DNA of 59,962 nucleotides, taken from contig JAQWPG010000004.1 in NCBI GenBank assembly GCA_029268385.1, forward strand, positions 1 through 59,962, in the 5' to 3' direction. This stretch comes from Gammaproteobacteria bacterium. Lineage in GTDB: Bacteria > Pseudomonadota > Gammaproteobacteria > Poriferisulfidales > GCA-002705445. The notes beneath the pieces were generated by a model. That model worked only from the letters and a program-made list of their open reading frames with translations. It was not told the DNA's origin and made no database searches. This document shows, piece after piece, positions 1 to 8,613 of the stretch; position 1 is the stretch's first letter; the number at the start of each line of letters is the position of its first letter. The translations under genes were made by a program, and so were the position numbers.

Positions 1-388
1 ATGCGTCGTATCCAAAAAAATCTGGAGTGCAAACAGCGCCATATTTTTTAGCAATTTCTTGGCTTTCATCATATAAATAAGGAAAAGAAAATTTATTTTT
101 TTTCGCTACCTTACACATGTTCTCAAATGAGTCCTCAGGATAATCATTAACGTCATTGGACATAATGCCAACAGAATTTATACCATGATCAATTAGAGTA
201 TTAGTTACTTTTACAAGTTTTGGAATAATGGCTTTAACGTAAGGACAGTGGTTGCAAATGAAAAAAATCAATAATCCTCTCTCGCCTTTAAGGTTACCTA
301 AATTCCAGGTTTTTTTATTTGTACAAATTAAATTAAAGTCGTATGCATTTTGTCCATATTCGCATACAGGTGTTGTTTTCTCTGGCAT
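1..388 (-). CDS. Thioredoxin-like redoxin (AhpC/TSA type), 3' end beyond window
   Basis: A reading frame opens at ATG 388 on the minus strand and runs off the left edge after about 129 codons, so it is partial only because of the window limit. The translation begins MPEKTTPVCEYGQNAYDFNL and contains a CNHCPYV motif in the usual redoxin position, followed by a region resembling the peroxiredoxin-like 'thioredoxin family' proteins that are common next to electron-transfer genes. The CxxC pair makes a thiol oxidoreductase role likely; the substrate is unknown. It is divergent from aprM with about 130 bp between the two starts, which must hold both promoters. Confidence 0.8.
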   Translation of the reverse strand, partial: MPEKTTPVCEYGQNAYDFNLICTNKKTWNLGNLKGERGLLIFFICNHCPYVKAIIPKLVKVTNTLIDHGINSVGIMSNDVNDYPEDSFENMCKVAKKNKFSFPYLYDESQEIAKKYGAVCTPDFFGYDA

Positions 389-517
389 TATAAATTTTAC
401 TTATAGTTGATTAAAATTTTGCTATTAGCATTCTTTAACTCTTGTGGAGTATAGTATACAGCATACTCAAAGATGCAAAAAGACATCTAATTAATTTTGG
501 TCATAACAGGAGGGGAT

Positions 518-1318
518 ATGCCAACGTTTATAAATATAAATCCGTTTGTGGAATTATCAAATTCAATTCCAACAGTTGCGTTACAAGGTTTTTTACTTTG
601 TATGGCGGCATTAACAGCTGGCGGAGTAATCTTAGATATTATGCATAAGAAGAATGTTAAGTATTTCTTCGATAATGCTAAGAAAGCAAAAGAAAAAGCA
701 AAAACACATGTCCCAACAGGGAAAAAAGTAGGGATTATAGTTAACACAGTCGCTCATGATGTTCTAACATCTGGTGAGTTTTGTGGATGGAAAAGAAGAG
801 TAGCTCATTTATTAGGTATGTACGGAACAATAATTTTTTGGGTAACATCTGCAATTATGGTTTTTAAATATGCGACACCTGTTTCTGAAACACCTGTAAT
901 TATTTCACAACTATGGCATTTAGGTGCTGCGATGACTTGTCTTGGTGCTTATTGGTTCTGGTTCTTTTTAAGAGTTGATGTAGCCGCAGAAGGACACAAA
1001 TGGTATCGAGTGGTATTCACTGATATGTTTGTTCTGTCATTAGTAGTTACCTCAACATTTGGTCTAGCTTGGTCTTACTTGCAATTTGCAGGTTCAGCTT
1101 GGAGTCAATTATTTTTAGTTTTATTTATACTATCAAATATAATTTTATTCGGTGGTGTTTACTGGTCTAAATTTGCACACATGTTCTATAAACCTGGTGC
1201 TGCAATTCAGAAGCATTTAGCTGAAGCAGATGGCTCTAGAGATAGTTTGCCAGAACCAGCAGATGCACCAGAACAATTTGGTTTGGGAATTAAACGTGAA
1301 GCACCTAGACATTACTAA
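518..1318 (+). CDS. aprM: AprM, membrane anchor of adenylylsulfate reductase
   Basis: This 266-residue integral membrane protein is predicted to tie the cytoplasmic AprBA reductase to the quinone pool. It has about five hydrophobic segments and several histidines in or near them (for example in AHLLGMYG, QLWHLGA and AAEGHKWY) that could bind haem b, as expected of NarI/QmoC-like anchors. I chose ATG 518 over an in-frame TTG at 497 because a strong AGGAGG ribosome-binding site lies 4 nt upstream. aprB and aprA follow directly, which is the arrangement known from sulfur-oxidising gammaproteobacteria. The product is assigned from context plus topology; the role of the histidines is inference. 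Confidence 0.82.
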   Translation: MPTFININPFVELSNSIPTVALQGFLLCMAALTAGGVILDIMHKKNVKYFFDNAKKAKEKAKTHVPTGKKVGIIVNTVAHDVLTSGEFCGWKRRVAHLLGMYGTIIFWVTSAIMVFKYATPVSETPVIISQLWHLGAAMTCLGAYWFWFFLRVDVAAEGHKWYRVVFTDMFVLSLVVTSTFGLAWSYLQFAGSAWSQLFLVLFILSNIILFGGVYWSKFAHMFYKPGAAIQKHLAEADGSRDSLPEPADAPEQFGLGIKREAPRHY

Positions 1319-1381
1319 TAAATGTTTAGTGAGAAAAAGAATTTTTAATTAATTTATATAGAGAGTAATAGGAGAAAAATT

Positions 1382-1882
1382 ATGTCAACATTTGTATATA
1401 TGACCCGTTGTGATGGTTGCGGACACTGCGTAGATATCTGCCCTTCTGATATCATGCATATTGATCCAAAAATTAGACGTGCAGTAAACATTGAGCCAAA
1501 CTTTTGCTGGGAATGTTATTCATGTGTAAAAGCTTGTCCACAAAACGCTATTGATGCTCGTGGGTATGCAGATTTTGCTCCTATGGGACACAAAGTAAGA
1601 GTTCTTAGAGAAGAAGAAAAAGGAACTATCTCTTGGAAAATAACATTTAGAAATGGAACCGAGAAAAGCTTTGTATCACCTATTACCACAAAGCCTTGGG
1701 GAAAACATATTCATAAAGTTGCTGATGCTGAAGTTCCAAATGAAGCAGCTCATGATTCTCAATTACTTTTCAATGAGCCAGATTATTTAAAAATTGGCGA
1801 CAACAGAGATGCTAAATTAATTAATGATGATGGTCTTCCAAGTCGTGAGAAAGATACATTCAAACAAGGAGTTTACTACTAA
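1382..1882 (+). CDS. aprB: Adenylylsulfate reductase beta subunit (AprB)
   Basis: Electron-transfer subunit of dissimilatory APS reductase. Two perfect CxxCxxCxxxC clusters are visible: Cys10/13/16/20 and Cys42/45/48/52, which would bind two [4Fe-4S] centres. The remaining C-terminal half is the tail that wraps around AprA in this family, and the 166-residue length is normal. A GGAG-type ribosome-binding site precedes ATG 1382. The stop codon overlaps the aprA ATG by one base (TAATG), which points to translational coupling. In a sulfur oxidiser the enzyme runs in the direction sulfite plus AMP to APS; this direction is inferred from the accompanying AprM anchor rather than from sequence. Confidence 0.96.
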   Translation: MSTFVYMTRCDGCGHCVDICPSDIMHIDPKIRRAVNIEPNFCWECYSCVKACPQNAIDARGYADFAPMGHKVRVLREEEKGTISWKITFRNGTEKSFVSPITTKPWGKHIHKVADAEVPNEAAHDSQLLFNEPDYLKIGDNRDAKLINDDGLPSREKDTFKQGVYY

Positions 1883-3732
1883 TGGCTAATCATAAAACAG
1901 TTTACGAGGATTGCGATATTCTTATAGTTGGTGGTGGAATGGCTGGTACTGGAGCAACATTTGAATCCAGGTATTGGGGCCGTGATATGAACATTGTGTG
2001 TGTAGAAAAAGCAAACATAGATCGAAGTGGTGCTGTTGCTCAAGGTCTTTATGCAATTAACTGCTACATGGGAACACGTTGGAATGAAAACCAACCAGAA
2101 GATCATGTTCGTTACGCAAGAAATGATTTAATGGGTATGGTTAGAGAAGATTTAGCTCTTGATATGGCGCGTCATGTTGATTCATGCGTACACATGTTTG
2201 AAGAGTGGGGTTTACCACTAATGAAAAATAAAGAAGGTCGTTACCAAAGAGAAGGTAAATGGCAAATTATGATTCATGGTGAAAGTTATAAGCCAATCGT
2301 AGCAGAAGCTGCTAAGAAATCTGCAAGTAAAATATATAACCGCGTAATGATTACTCATCTTCTAAAAGATGAAAGTAAAGATAATCGTTGTGGTGGTGCA
2401 GTAGGATTTAATATGAGAACAGGTGATTTCCATGTGTTCCGTGCTAAAGCTACTATTATATGTGCAGGTGGTGCTTCTCACATATTTAAGCCAAGAGCTG
2501 TTGGTGAAGGTATGGGAAGAACATGGTACGCGCCATGGAGTAATGGTTCATGTTACGCATTACCAATTCTGTTAGGCGCTAAAATGACTCAAATGGAAAA
2601 TAGAATCGTGTTATGTAGATTTAAAGATGGTTATGGTCCTGTTGGAGCATACTTCCTACATCTTAAAACATATACTCAAAATACATATGGTGAAGAGTAC
2701 GAATCTAAATGGTATGACCAAACTAAAGAAATGGTTGGTGAGTATATTGATCACCATCCAACACCAACTTGCCTAAGAAATCATGCTTTCTTAGAAGAAG
2801 TGAAGGCTGGAAGAGGACCTATACACATGGTAACAATGGAAGCTTTCCAAGATCCTCACCTAGAAACTATTGGTTGGGAAAACTTTTTAGGAATGACAGT
2901 TGGTCAAGCGGTTGTATGGGCATCACAAGATATTGATCCTAAGTATCAAAACCCAGAATTAACAACATCAGAGCCTTATGTTATGGGTTCTCATGCAACA
3001 TGTTCTGGAGCTTGGGTAAGTGGACCATCAGATCTATCACCAAAAGAATATTTCTGGGGTTATAACAGAATGATGACTGTTGATGGTGTATTTGGCGCAG
3101 GTGACACAGTAGGTGGAACAGCACACAAATTCTCATCAGGATCATTCACTGAAGGACGTTTAGCTGCTAAAGCCGCAGTTCAATATATAAATGATATGGA
3201 GGCTAAGCCAAGCGTTTCTGAAAAGCAAATAAGTGATTTTAAAGAGGAAGTTTTCAAACCTCTTGATAATTATACTATTGGCCGTAACGAAATAACTGCA
3301 GGTACAGTATCTCCAAGTTATATATTGCCGATTCAAGGACTACAAAGACTGCAAAAAATTATGGATGAATACTGTGGTGGTATTACAACCGGTTACCAAT
3401 GTAACGAAAATCAATTGAAAAAAGGATTGAAAGATCTAGGTATTCTTCAAGAAGATTTAGAGAACATTGGGGCTGAAGATCTTCATCAATTGATGAGAGC
3501 ATGGGAATTAAGACATCGTGCACTCGTTTCACAATGTGTAACAGAGCATACATTGTTTAGAGAAGAAACTAGATGGCCAGGATACTATTACAGATCTGAC
3601 AAGATGAAACTAGATGATGAGAACTGGCACTGCCTAACTCTTTCTAGAAGAGATCCAGAGACAGGTAAATTTACCATGGAAAAAGCTCCGCTTTATCATA
3701 TAGTAGATGAGGAGCAAAAAAAGGCAGGGTAA
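1882..3732 (+). CDS. aprA: Adenylylsulfate reductase alpha subunit (AprA)
   Basis: Catalytic FAD subunit of dissimilatory APS reductase, 616 residues, a normal length. The N-terminal dinucleotide-binding motif GGGMAGTGATFESRYW sits at about residues 17-32, and the family-typical segments RSGAVAQGL, MIHGESYKPI, NRIVLCRFKDGYGPVGA and GDTVGGTAHKFSSGSF are all present. Ribosome-binding site AAGGAG lies inside the end of aprB, and the start overlaps the aprB stop. The next gene starts at the base immediately after the aprA stop, so the operon continues. Neither sat nor qmoABC is in the window. Confidence 0.97.
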   Translation: MANHKTVYEDCDILIVGGGMAGTGATFESRYWGRDMNIVCVEKANIDRSGAVAQGLYAINCYMGTRWNENQPEDHVRYARNDLMGMVREDLALDMARHVDSCVHMFEEWGLPLMKNKEGRYQREGKWQIMIHGESYKPIVAEAAKKSASKIYNRVMITHLLKDESKDNRCGGAVGFNMRTGDFHVFRAKATIICAGGASHIFKPRAVGEGMGRTWYAPWSNGSCYALPILLGAKMTQMENRIVLCRFKDGYGPVGAYFLHLKTYTQNTYGEEYESKWYDQTKEMVGEYIDHHPTPTCLRNHAFLEEVKAGRGPIHMVTMEAFQDPHLETIGWENFLGMTVGQAVVWASQDIDPKYQNPELTTSEPYVMGSHATCSGAWVSGPSDLSPKEYFWGYNRMMTVDGVFGAGDTVGGTAHKFSSGSFTEGRLAAKAAVQYINDMEAKPSVSEKQISDFKEEVFKPLDNYTIGRNEITAGTVSPSYILPIQGLQRLQKIMDEYCGGITTGYQCNENQLKKGLKDLGILQEDLENIGAEDLHQLMRAWELRHRALVSQCVTEHTLFREETRWPGYYYRSDKMKLDDENWHCLTLSRRDPETGKFTMEKAPLYHIVDEEQKKAG

Positions 3733-4083
3733 ATGGATTTTTTAAAAAAAACGGATGAAGAAATATTTAAAATAGCAGATCCTTTTTGGGTAGATTTAGT
3801 AAAAGCTTCTAATCAGCAAGACTATGGAAGCTTTACTAAAAACTTCTCAGAGACAATGCTTATGGGCGCGCACGAAGTTGAGATAGGTAAACAGTGGGCT
3901 AACAACAAACTTCTATCAACACTAAAAGAAGAAGCTAATCCATTGGGTTGCTTGCGAAGAAATGAGCATATAACTGTACTTTACAAACAAGAGAGCACTG
4001 AATTTCCTGGTGACTATATGGGAAGATTAGTATTGGGTTTGGAAGACGATGAAGTTAAAGTTTTTGGTGCTACTATATTTTAA
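3733..4083 (+). CDS. Unrecognised 116-aa protein fused in operon to aprA
   Basis: I do not recognise this family. The gene abuts the aprA stop codon with no spacer and is followed 3 bp later by the phosphoesterase gene, so it is almost certainly co-transcribed and probably translationally coupled. The product is a soluble acidic protein without signal peptide or membrane segment. It contains a single cysteine in a PLGCLRRNEH segment, and it ends in a hydrophobic VKVFGATIF tail. Coupling to aprA suggests an accessory or assembly role for APS reductase, but that is only inference from position. Confidence 0.75.
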   Translation: MDFLKKTDEEIFKIADPFWVDLVKASNQQDYGSFTKNFSETMLMGAHEVEIGKQWANNKLLSTLKEEANPLGCLRRNEHITVLYKQESTEFPGDYMGRLVLGLEDDEVKVFGATIF

Positions 4084-4086
4084 TTA

Positions 4087-4605
4087 ATGAGAGACGTCAG
4101 TTCTATATCAATAATCTCCGACACACACGGACATATTGATAGCCATATAATTAGTTATTTAAAAAATACAGATGTAATTATTCATGCTGGAGATATCTGT
4201 AGCACACAAATTATTTCTGATTTAAATAGATATTGCGATAATGTTTTTATGGTAGCCGGGAATAATGATATCCCTGAAAAATACGATGATCTCAATGATA
4301 AAATAATAATTTCTAATCTAAAAAAATCAAAAAAAATTAATATAAATAATCAACTTATAGCAATAGAGCATGGTGATCGTTTTGGTCATAATGCCGATCA
4401 TATAGGATTAAGAAAATCCTACCCAGACGCAAAACTGATTGTTTATGGTCATACACACATACAAGTTTGTGATCAAGATGAAGATCCTTGGGTAATTAAT
4501 CCTGGTGCATGTGGTCACACAAGAAATAATGATGGAGGCCCTTGTTTTATGCAGATCGAAATTAGAAATGATAAATGGGATATAATTCCTTATTGTTTTA
4601 ATTAG
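4087..4605 (+). CDS. YfcE/MJ0936-type metallophosphoesterase
   Basis: A calcineurin-like phosphodiesterase of 172 residues. All metal-binding blocks are present in order: SDTHG near residue 11, HAGDI near 37, AGNND near 60, a late EHGD and the YGHTH signature near 120. Such enzymes hydrolyse phosphodiesters or phosphomonoesters using two divalent metals, and the physiological substrate of this subgroup is generally unknown. It lies 3 bp after the unknown gene downstream of aprA. A link to APS or nucleotide metabolism is conceivable from that position but cannot be shown here. Confidence 0.88.
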   Translation: MRDVSSISIISDTHGHIDSHIISYLKNTDVIIHAGDICSTQIISDLNRYCDNVFMVAGNNDIPEKYDDLNDKIIISNLKKSKKININNQLIAIEHGDRFGHNADHIGLRKSYPDAKLIVYGHTHIQVCDQDEDPWVINPGACGHTRNNDGGPCFMQIEIRNDKWDIIPYCFN

Positions 4606-4659
4606 GCGCAACAATATAAATAATAAACAACTTGCGAAGAACGCATTAGTAATATATTT

Positions 4660-4676
4660 TTGTTGTTTTACAACAA
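4660..4676 (+). promoter_or_regulatory. Small perfect hairpin directly before cbbQ ribosome site
   Basis: TTGTTG, a 5-nt loop and CAACAA form a perfect 6-bp stem that ends at the AAGGA ribosome-binding site of the following ATPase gene. The stem could affect ribosome access or mark the end of the preceding operon, but it has no T-run after it. It may be chance in an AT-rich spacer. Confidence 0.3.
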
Positions 4677-4685
4677 AGGACTCAA

Positions 4686-5498
4686 ATGGACGCAAATTCA
4701 TTTAAATCAGAAGACTTTATAATTCAAGAAGAGCCTTATTATCACGCCGTTAAAGACGAAATTGAGGTTTTTGAGAGTGCTTATAACAACCAATTGCCAA
4801 TATTATTAAAGGGCCCTACAGGCTGCGGCAAGACAAGATTTATGGAATATATGAGTTGGCGTTTGAAAAGACCGCTTATAACAGTTTCCTGCCATGATGA
4901 TCTAACAGCTTCAGACCTAGTTGGTCGATATCTTATATCAGGTAGCGACACAGTATGGATTGATGGTCCACTGGCAAAAGCTGTAAGGTCTGGAGCTATA
5001 TGTTATTTAGATGAGATAGTAGAGGCAAGAAAAGACACAACTGTTGTTATACACCCACTTTGTGATGATCGAAGAGTATTGCCTATTGAAAAGGTTGGTG
5101 AAGTGCTTGAAGCTACATCAGAGTTTTGTATGGCAATATCATACAACCCAGGTTACCAAAGTATTCTTAAAGACCTAAAGCAAAGTACAAGGCAAAGATT
5201 TGTAGCATTAGAATTTGATTACCCAGAAGCAAAAATCGAACAATCAATAATTGAAAGCGAGACAGGAATAGATTCAGAAATTAGCACCTCTCTTGTTAAA
5301 TTTGCTCATATGACAAGAAACTTAAAAGGAAATGGATTAGATGAGGGTGCAAGCACAAGATTATTAGTGCACGCTGCAAAACTTATAGTCTCAGGAGTAA
5401 ATCCTAATACTGCATGTAGATGCTCAATTACAGAAGCAATTACAGACGACCCAGATATGGTTAAGGCAGTTAATGAATTAAGCTCATCCCTATTTTAA
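4686..5498 (+). CDS. cbbQ: CbbQ/NorQ-type MoxR AAA+ ATPase
   Basis: A 270-residue AAA+ ATPase of the CbbQ/NirQ/NorQ/GvpN group. Walker A GPTGCGKT is at residues 43-50 and Walker B ICYLDE at about 105-110; the C-terminal CbbQ extension is present. Family members act with a von Willebrand-domain partner (CbbO or NorD) to remodel a metalloenzyme; the CbbQ branch activates RuBisCO and the NorQ branch NO reductase. Neither partner nor RuBisCO is in this window: the next gene downstream is an unrelated DUF4278 protein on the other strand. The symbol is therefore tentative, since the ATPase sequence alone does not separate CbbQ from NorQ. Confidence 0.8.
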   Translation: MDANSFKSEDFIIQEEPYYHAVKDEIEVFESAYNNQLPILLKGPTGCGKTRFMEYMSWRLKRPLITVSCHDDLTASDLVGRYLISGSDTVWIDGPLAKAVRSGAICYLDEIVEARKDTTVVIHPLCDDRRVLPIEKVGEVLEATSEFCMAISYNPGYQSILKDLKQSTRQRFVALEFDYPEAKIEQSIIESETGIDSEISTSLVKFAHMTRNLKGNGLDEGASTRLLVHAAKLIVSGVNPNTACRCSITEAITDDPDMVKAVNELSSSLF

Positions 5499-5566
5499 GA
5501 AAATTAAGGCGCTATTTGAAAAAGGAGCGAACTTAATCTTTAATAACGCCTCAACTTCTGCCCTGC

Positions 5567-5752
5567 TTAACTAACAATTTTTTTATATGATAAACCTCTG
5601 TAAGTTATATACAAAAGATCACTTTTATTTTCTGGTTTTGAAGATTTATTGTAAGTAACACCCCTATAATTAAGCTTTAAATTATTCTTAATTTTAGGGT
5701 CGGAGGCTGATTCATCTTTATGATTTATGCCTCTATAAATTTTGCCTTGCAT
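5567..5752 (-). CDS. Small DUF4278-type protein with three YRG repeats
   Basis: A 61-residue basic protein built from three copies of a KxxYRGxxY-like motif: QGKIYRGINH at the start, LKLNYRGVTY in the middle and YITYRGLSY at the end. This motif defines the DUF4278 family, best known from marine cyanobacteria, whose function is not established. A GGGGA ribosome-binding site lies about 8 nt before ATG 5752, supporting real translation. It is convergent with the cbbQ-like gene, with 68 bp between the two ends. The repetitive design and lack of catalytic residues suggest a small binding or structural protein, but no role can be assigned. Confidence 0.72.
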   Translation of the reverse strand: MQGKIYRGINHKDESASDPKIKNNLKLNYRGVTYNKSSKPENKSDLLYITYRGLSYKKIVS

Positions 5753-5911
5753 AACAAATCCCCACTAAAAAACTAAATATCAAACAATATAGTGAACTTG
5801 TTACGCAGGTTCTTGCGTGGTATAACCAAATTTAAATATATCAGTTTTTTTGCAATAATCAACCATTAGAAGATTTATATTTATAAAACAGTAAGATAGA
5901 AGGGGTAAATT

Positions 5912-6466
5912 TTGACATCAACATTTGAATTAAAAAATATATTTGATAATAAATTTTGTCAGCTTTTATGTGATGTATACAAGTTTGATGAGCAAAATTT
6001 AAATATTATGAGTAATGAGTTATCTGATGTTTTTAGAGATTTCATAATATTAGTATTAAGTGAAAATAATAGCTATTCAATTGAAGAGAGAAATAAACTA
6101 TATAACGAAGCAATTTATAATTTACAACATGCAAGTAAATTATTAAAAGGGATGCCTCACCCAGCAAGCTCAATGAGCTATAAATTACTTAAGATGTCAG
6201 ATACTTTAAAAAAAGTAACAAGTGGAAATAAAAAAGAAAAATCAAAAGCAAATAGGTTCATCGAAAAAAATTTAGTAAGAAAGTTTATATTATTTTGGGA
6301 TAAAAACAGTATAAATAAGTACTTATCACCTGAAAATAAAATTAATTACGATGTATGCAAATGCTTTTTTGAATGCTCAAAAAAAATATCTTCGGTATAT
6401 CCTGAAATTGAATGGTTTAGAGTGTGTGAAATCGAATTTATTGAAAGTATATTTGAAAATATTTAA
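5912..6466 (+). CDS. Unknown 184-aa, mostly helical protein
   Basis: I do not recognise this product. The likely start is TTG 5912, supported by a GAAGGGG ribosome-binding site about 6 nt upstream; no in-frame ATG gives a better start. The protein is soluble, rich in Lys, Asn, Ile and Glu and looks helical throughout, with no signal peptide. One notable segment, LLKGMPHPASSMSYKLLK near residue 78, is less charged than the rest. The last 4 bp overlap the end of the convergent slyD-like gene. Confidence 0.6.
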   Translation: MTSTFELKNIFDNKFCQLLCDVYKFDEQNLNIMSNELSDVFRDFIILVLSENNSYSIEERNKLYNEAIYNLQHASKLLKGMPHPASSMSYKLLKMSDTLKKVTSGNKKEKSKANRFIEKNLVRKFILFWDKNSINKYLSPENKINYDVCKCFFECSKKISSVYPEIEWFRVCEIEFIESIFENI

Positions 6467-6936
6467 CTTTCAGATGCTTCATTCATGGCATTTATTTCTG
6501 TTTCTGTAGCGTCTCTAATACTTACAATACTTACATTAAAATTTATTTTTACATTACTTAATGGATGATTTCCATCAAGGATTATTTTTGATTCTGTGAT
6601 TTTTGTTACCGTAAAAGGTTTAACATCGCCAGATTCATTTTGAAACTCAACGATTTTTCCAAGTTCTCGGTATTCTTCAGGAACATTTTTGAGATCATCT
6701 TCAAAAATAAGATCTTCATCAACTTTACCAAATACTTCACCCGGCTCAAAGTATACACTTATTTCATCATTTACTTTTTTATTTTCTAGAGCGTCCTCTA
6801 GCTTTGGCCACAAACCCATTTTAGCGCCATGCACATAATTTACAGGAACTTCAACTTGTTCTATGATTTGGCCATCATCATTTAGAATCGAGTAAGTAAA
6901 TTCCACATATTTGTTTTTTGTTACAAAATCTGTCAT
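6463..6936 (-). CDS. FKBP-type peptidyl-prolyl isomerase, SlyD-like
   Basis: A 157-residue SlyD/FkpB-type prolyl isomerase and chaperone. It opens with VEFTYSILNDDGQIIE, typical of the FKBP strand, has a YVHGAKMGLWPKLEDAL helix, an inserted-flap region and the diagnostic DGNHPLSNVKINF motif of SlyD. The histidine-rich metal-binding tail of E. coli SlyD is missing, as in many short homologues. It lies 4 bp before the ChrA-like gene start when read in its own direction (chrA is upstream), so the two could be co-transcribed. Confidence 0.88.
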   Translation of the reverse strand: MTDFVTKNKYVEFTYSILNDDGQIIEQVEVPVNYVHGAKMGLWPKLEDALENKKVNDEISVYFEPGEVFGKVDEDLIFEDDLKNVPEEYRELGKIVEFQNESGDVKPFTVTKITESKIILDGNHPLSNVKINFNVSIVSIRDATETEINAMNEASES

Positions 6937-6940
6937 AAAA

Positions 6941-8200
6941 TTAAAAGTATAGTTTCATCATCATCCCAGTTAAACCTAGTGTGAGCAAAAGAGGTAAAAC
7001 CCCTACTTTTGCCTTTATTATTGCTAATAAACTTAACACAATAAGAATGAATAGATGTATATCAAAGTTCTCAGTACCACCATTATCAGTCCATAATGAA
7101 TTATAAGCAAGCATATAACCAAGATTCGCTATTAAACCTACAACAGCTGAAGTTATAAAATTAAGAGGAATTTCTAGAGCTTTATTTTTTTTACTTAATT
7201 CAATAAGTGGAGCGCCTATAAATATAAAAGCAAACGATGGCAAGAATGTAAAAAAAGTAGCAATAGATGCGCATAATAAAGCTCCAAATAAAGGTGATCC
7301 TAGTCCCAAAATATCATTATACCAGCCAACTATAAAACCAACATACGTTACAATCATAATAAGCGGACCAGGAGTAGATTCGCCCAATGCTAAACCATCA
7401 ATCATTTGTTGGCTTGTTAACCAACCATGAGATTCTATAATATTTTGAAAAACGTATGGCAGTAATGCGTATGCTCCACCAAAAGTAACCATGGCAGCTT
7501 TACTAAAAAATAATGATAGGCTGATTAATATATTTTCACTTGAATATACTATAATTAAAAAGACTGAAGCCCAAATTAAAATAGTTTTTAAAAAAGTTAT
7601 TAATGATTTTTTAAATAATTTTTTTTTAACGGGATTCTTTAATTGCTTTGTATTTTTATCTTTTTTTATATAATGAAAAATTAAACCAAAAATTCCTGCG
7701 CTAATAATAATGAAAGGTAAATTTAAACCTAAAACGTTTATAGAAAAAAAAGCTATAATTGCAGTTAACCAGTAGTAATATTTTTTTAATACTTTTTTTG
7801 CTATTTTTATTGAGGCTGAAAAAATAATAGCAATTACTGCTGCTTTAATTCCATAAAGAACTCCTTCCCCCCAAATATTATCTGAGTAATTAATATAAAA
7901 ATATGTAAGTAAGATTAGTATAAAAAAAGAAGGTAGTATAAATAAAGTTCCAGAAATTAATCCGCCAATTCTGCCATGCATCAACCAACCCATATAGGTT
8001 GCTAGTTGCTGCGCTTCTGGACCTGGAAGTACCATAGTAAAATTCAAAGCGTGAAAAAAATTTTTATCAGTAACCCACTTTTTTTTATCCACTAACTCAT
8101 CATGCATCATACTTATTTGAGCGGCAGGACCACCAAAACTTATAAAGCCAAGTTTTAACCAATATAATGTTGACTCCTTAAGAGATATTTTATTTTCCAT
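6941..8200 (-). CDS. chrA: ChrA-family chromate/anion transporter, two-domain form
   Basis: A 419-residue membrane protein with the internal duplication of long-chain CHR transporters. The first half carries GFISFGGPAAQISMMHDELV and LPGPEAQQLATYMGW; the second repeats the pattern as MVTFGGAYALLPYV and STPGPLIMIVTYVGF. About ten to twelve hydrophobic segments are visible. The family exports chromate in characterised cases, but in marine bacteria without chromate exposure the natural substrate may be sulfate or another oxyanion. That would suit a sulfur oxidiser, though it is inference. Confidence 0.88.
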   Translation of the reverse strand: MENKISLKESTLYWLKLGFISFGGPAAQISMMHDELVDKKKWVTDKNFFHALNFTMVLPGPEAQQLATYMGWLMHGRIGGLISGTLFILPSFFILILLTYFYINYSDNIWGEGVLYGIKAAVIAIIFSASIKIAKKVLKKYYYWLTAIIAFFSINVLGLNLPFIIISAGIFGLIFHYIKKDKNTKQLKNPVKKKLFKKSLITFLKTILIWASVFLIIVYSSENILISLSLFFSKAAMVTFGGAYALLPYVFQNIIESHGWLTSQQMIDGLALGESTPGPLIMIVTYVGFIVGWYNDILGLGSPLFGALLCASIATFFTFLPSFAFIFIGAPLIELSKKNKALEIPLNFITSAVVGLIANLGYMLAYNSLWTDNGGTENFDIHLFILIVLSLLAIIKAKVGVLPLLLTLGLTGMMMKLYF

Positions 8201-8270
8201 ATATAAATTTCATTGAACGACTGTCTTTTTTATTGTAGAATAAACCCTTAAAAAAATAGGGGTAATTAAA

Positions 8271-8600
8271 ATGTCTAATGATATTGTATCAAAAAATGGA
8301 GAAGTTGTCGGTCAGTGGGACGGAGAAAGCGTTGAGAGTCTAAAAAAAATACTATTAAGCGCAAGAAAGGATCTCAAGAAAAATAAAGATAAGGTTGAGC
8401 ATACAGGAATTCCGCATAGCGACCAATTTCCAGATGATTTAAAAAATTTCACAGCGTATATACTGTGGGCAGTTGATAAAAGTGGAAAAGTTTTAGTTGG
8501 GTCTGGAGCTAACAGAACAGAAACAGTAGAAAGTATTAGAGAGTTTTATGCTAATGATGAAGCAAAGGCTTCAATTGATAGACACAATCTAGAAGAATAA
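8271..8600 (+). CDS. Unknown 109-aa acidic cytoplasmic protein
   Basis: No family recognised. ATG 8271 is preceded by a good AGGGG ribosome-binding site. The protein starts MSNDIVSKNGEVVGQWDGES, is charged and soluble, and has a central FTAYILWAVDKSGKVLVGSG stretch that could be a small beta-sheet core. There is no cysteine and no signal peptide. It stands alone between the divergent chrA-like gene and a convergent small gene. Confidence 0.65.
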   Translation: MSNDIVSKNGEVVGQWDGESVESLKKILLSARKDLKKNKDKVEHTGIPHSDQFPDDLKNFTAYILWAVDKSGKVLVGSGANRTETVESIREFYANDEAKASIDRHNLEE

Positions 8601-8613
8601 AATTAAAGTAATA

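Noticed and set aside
487-747. Antisense 86-aa frame over aprM
   Set aside because: A shadow of the aprM coding frame with no ribosome-binding site; the same applies to other long opposite-strand frames over pyrB, ahcY, rpiA and rho.
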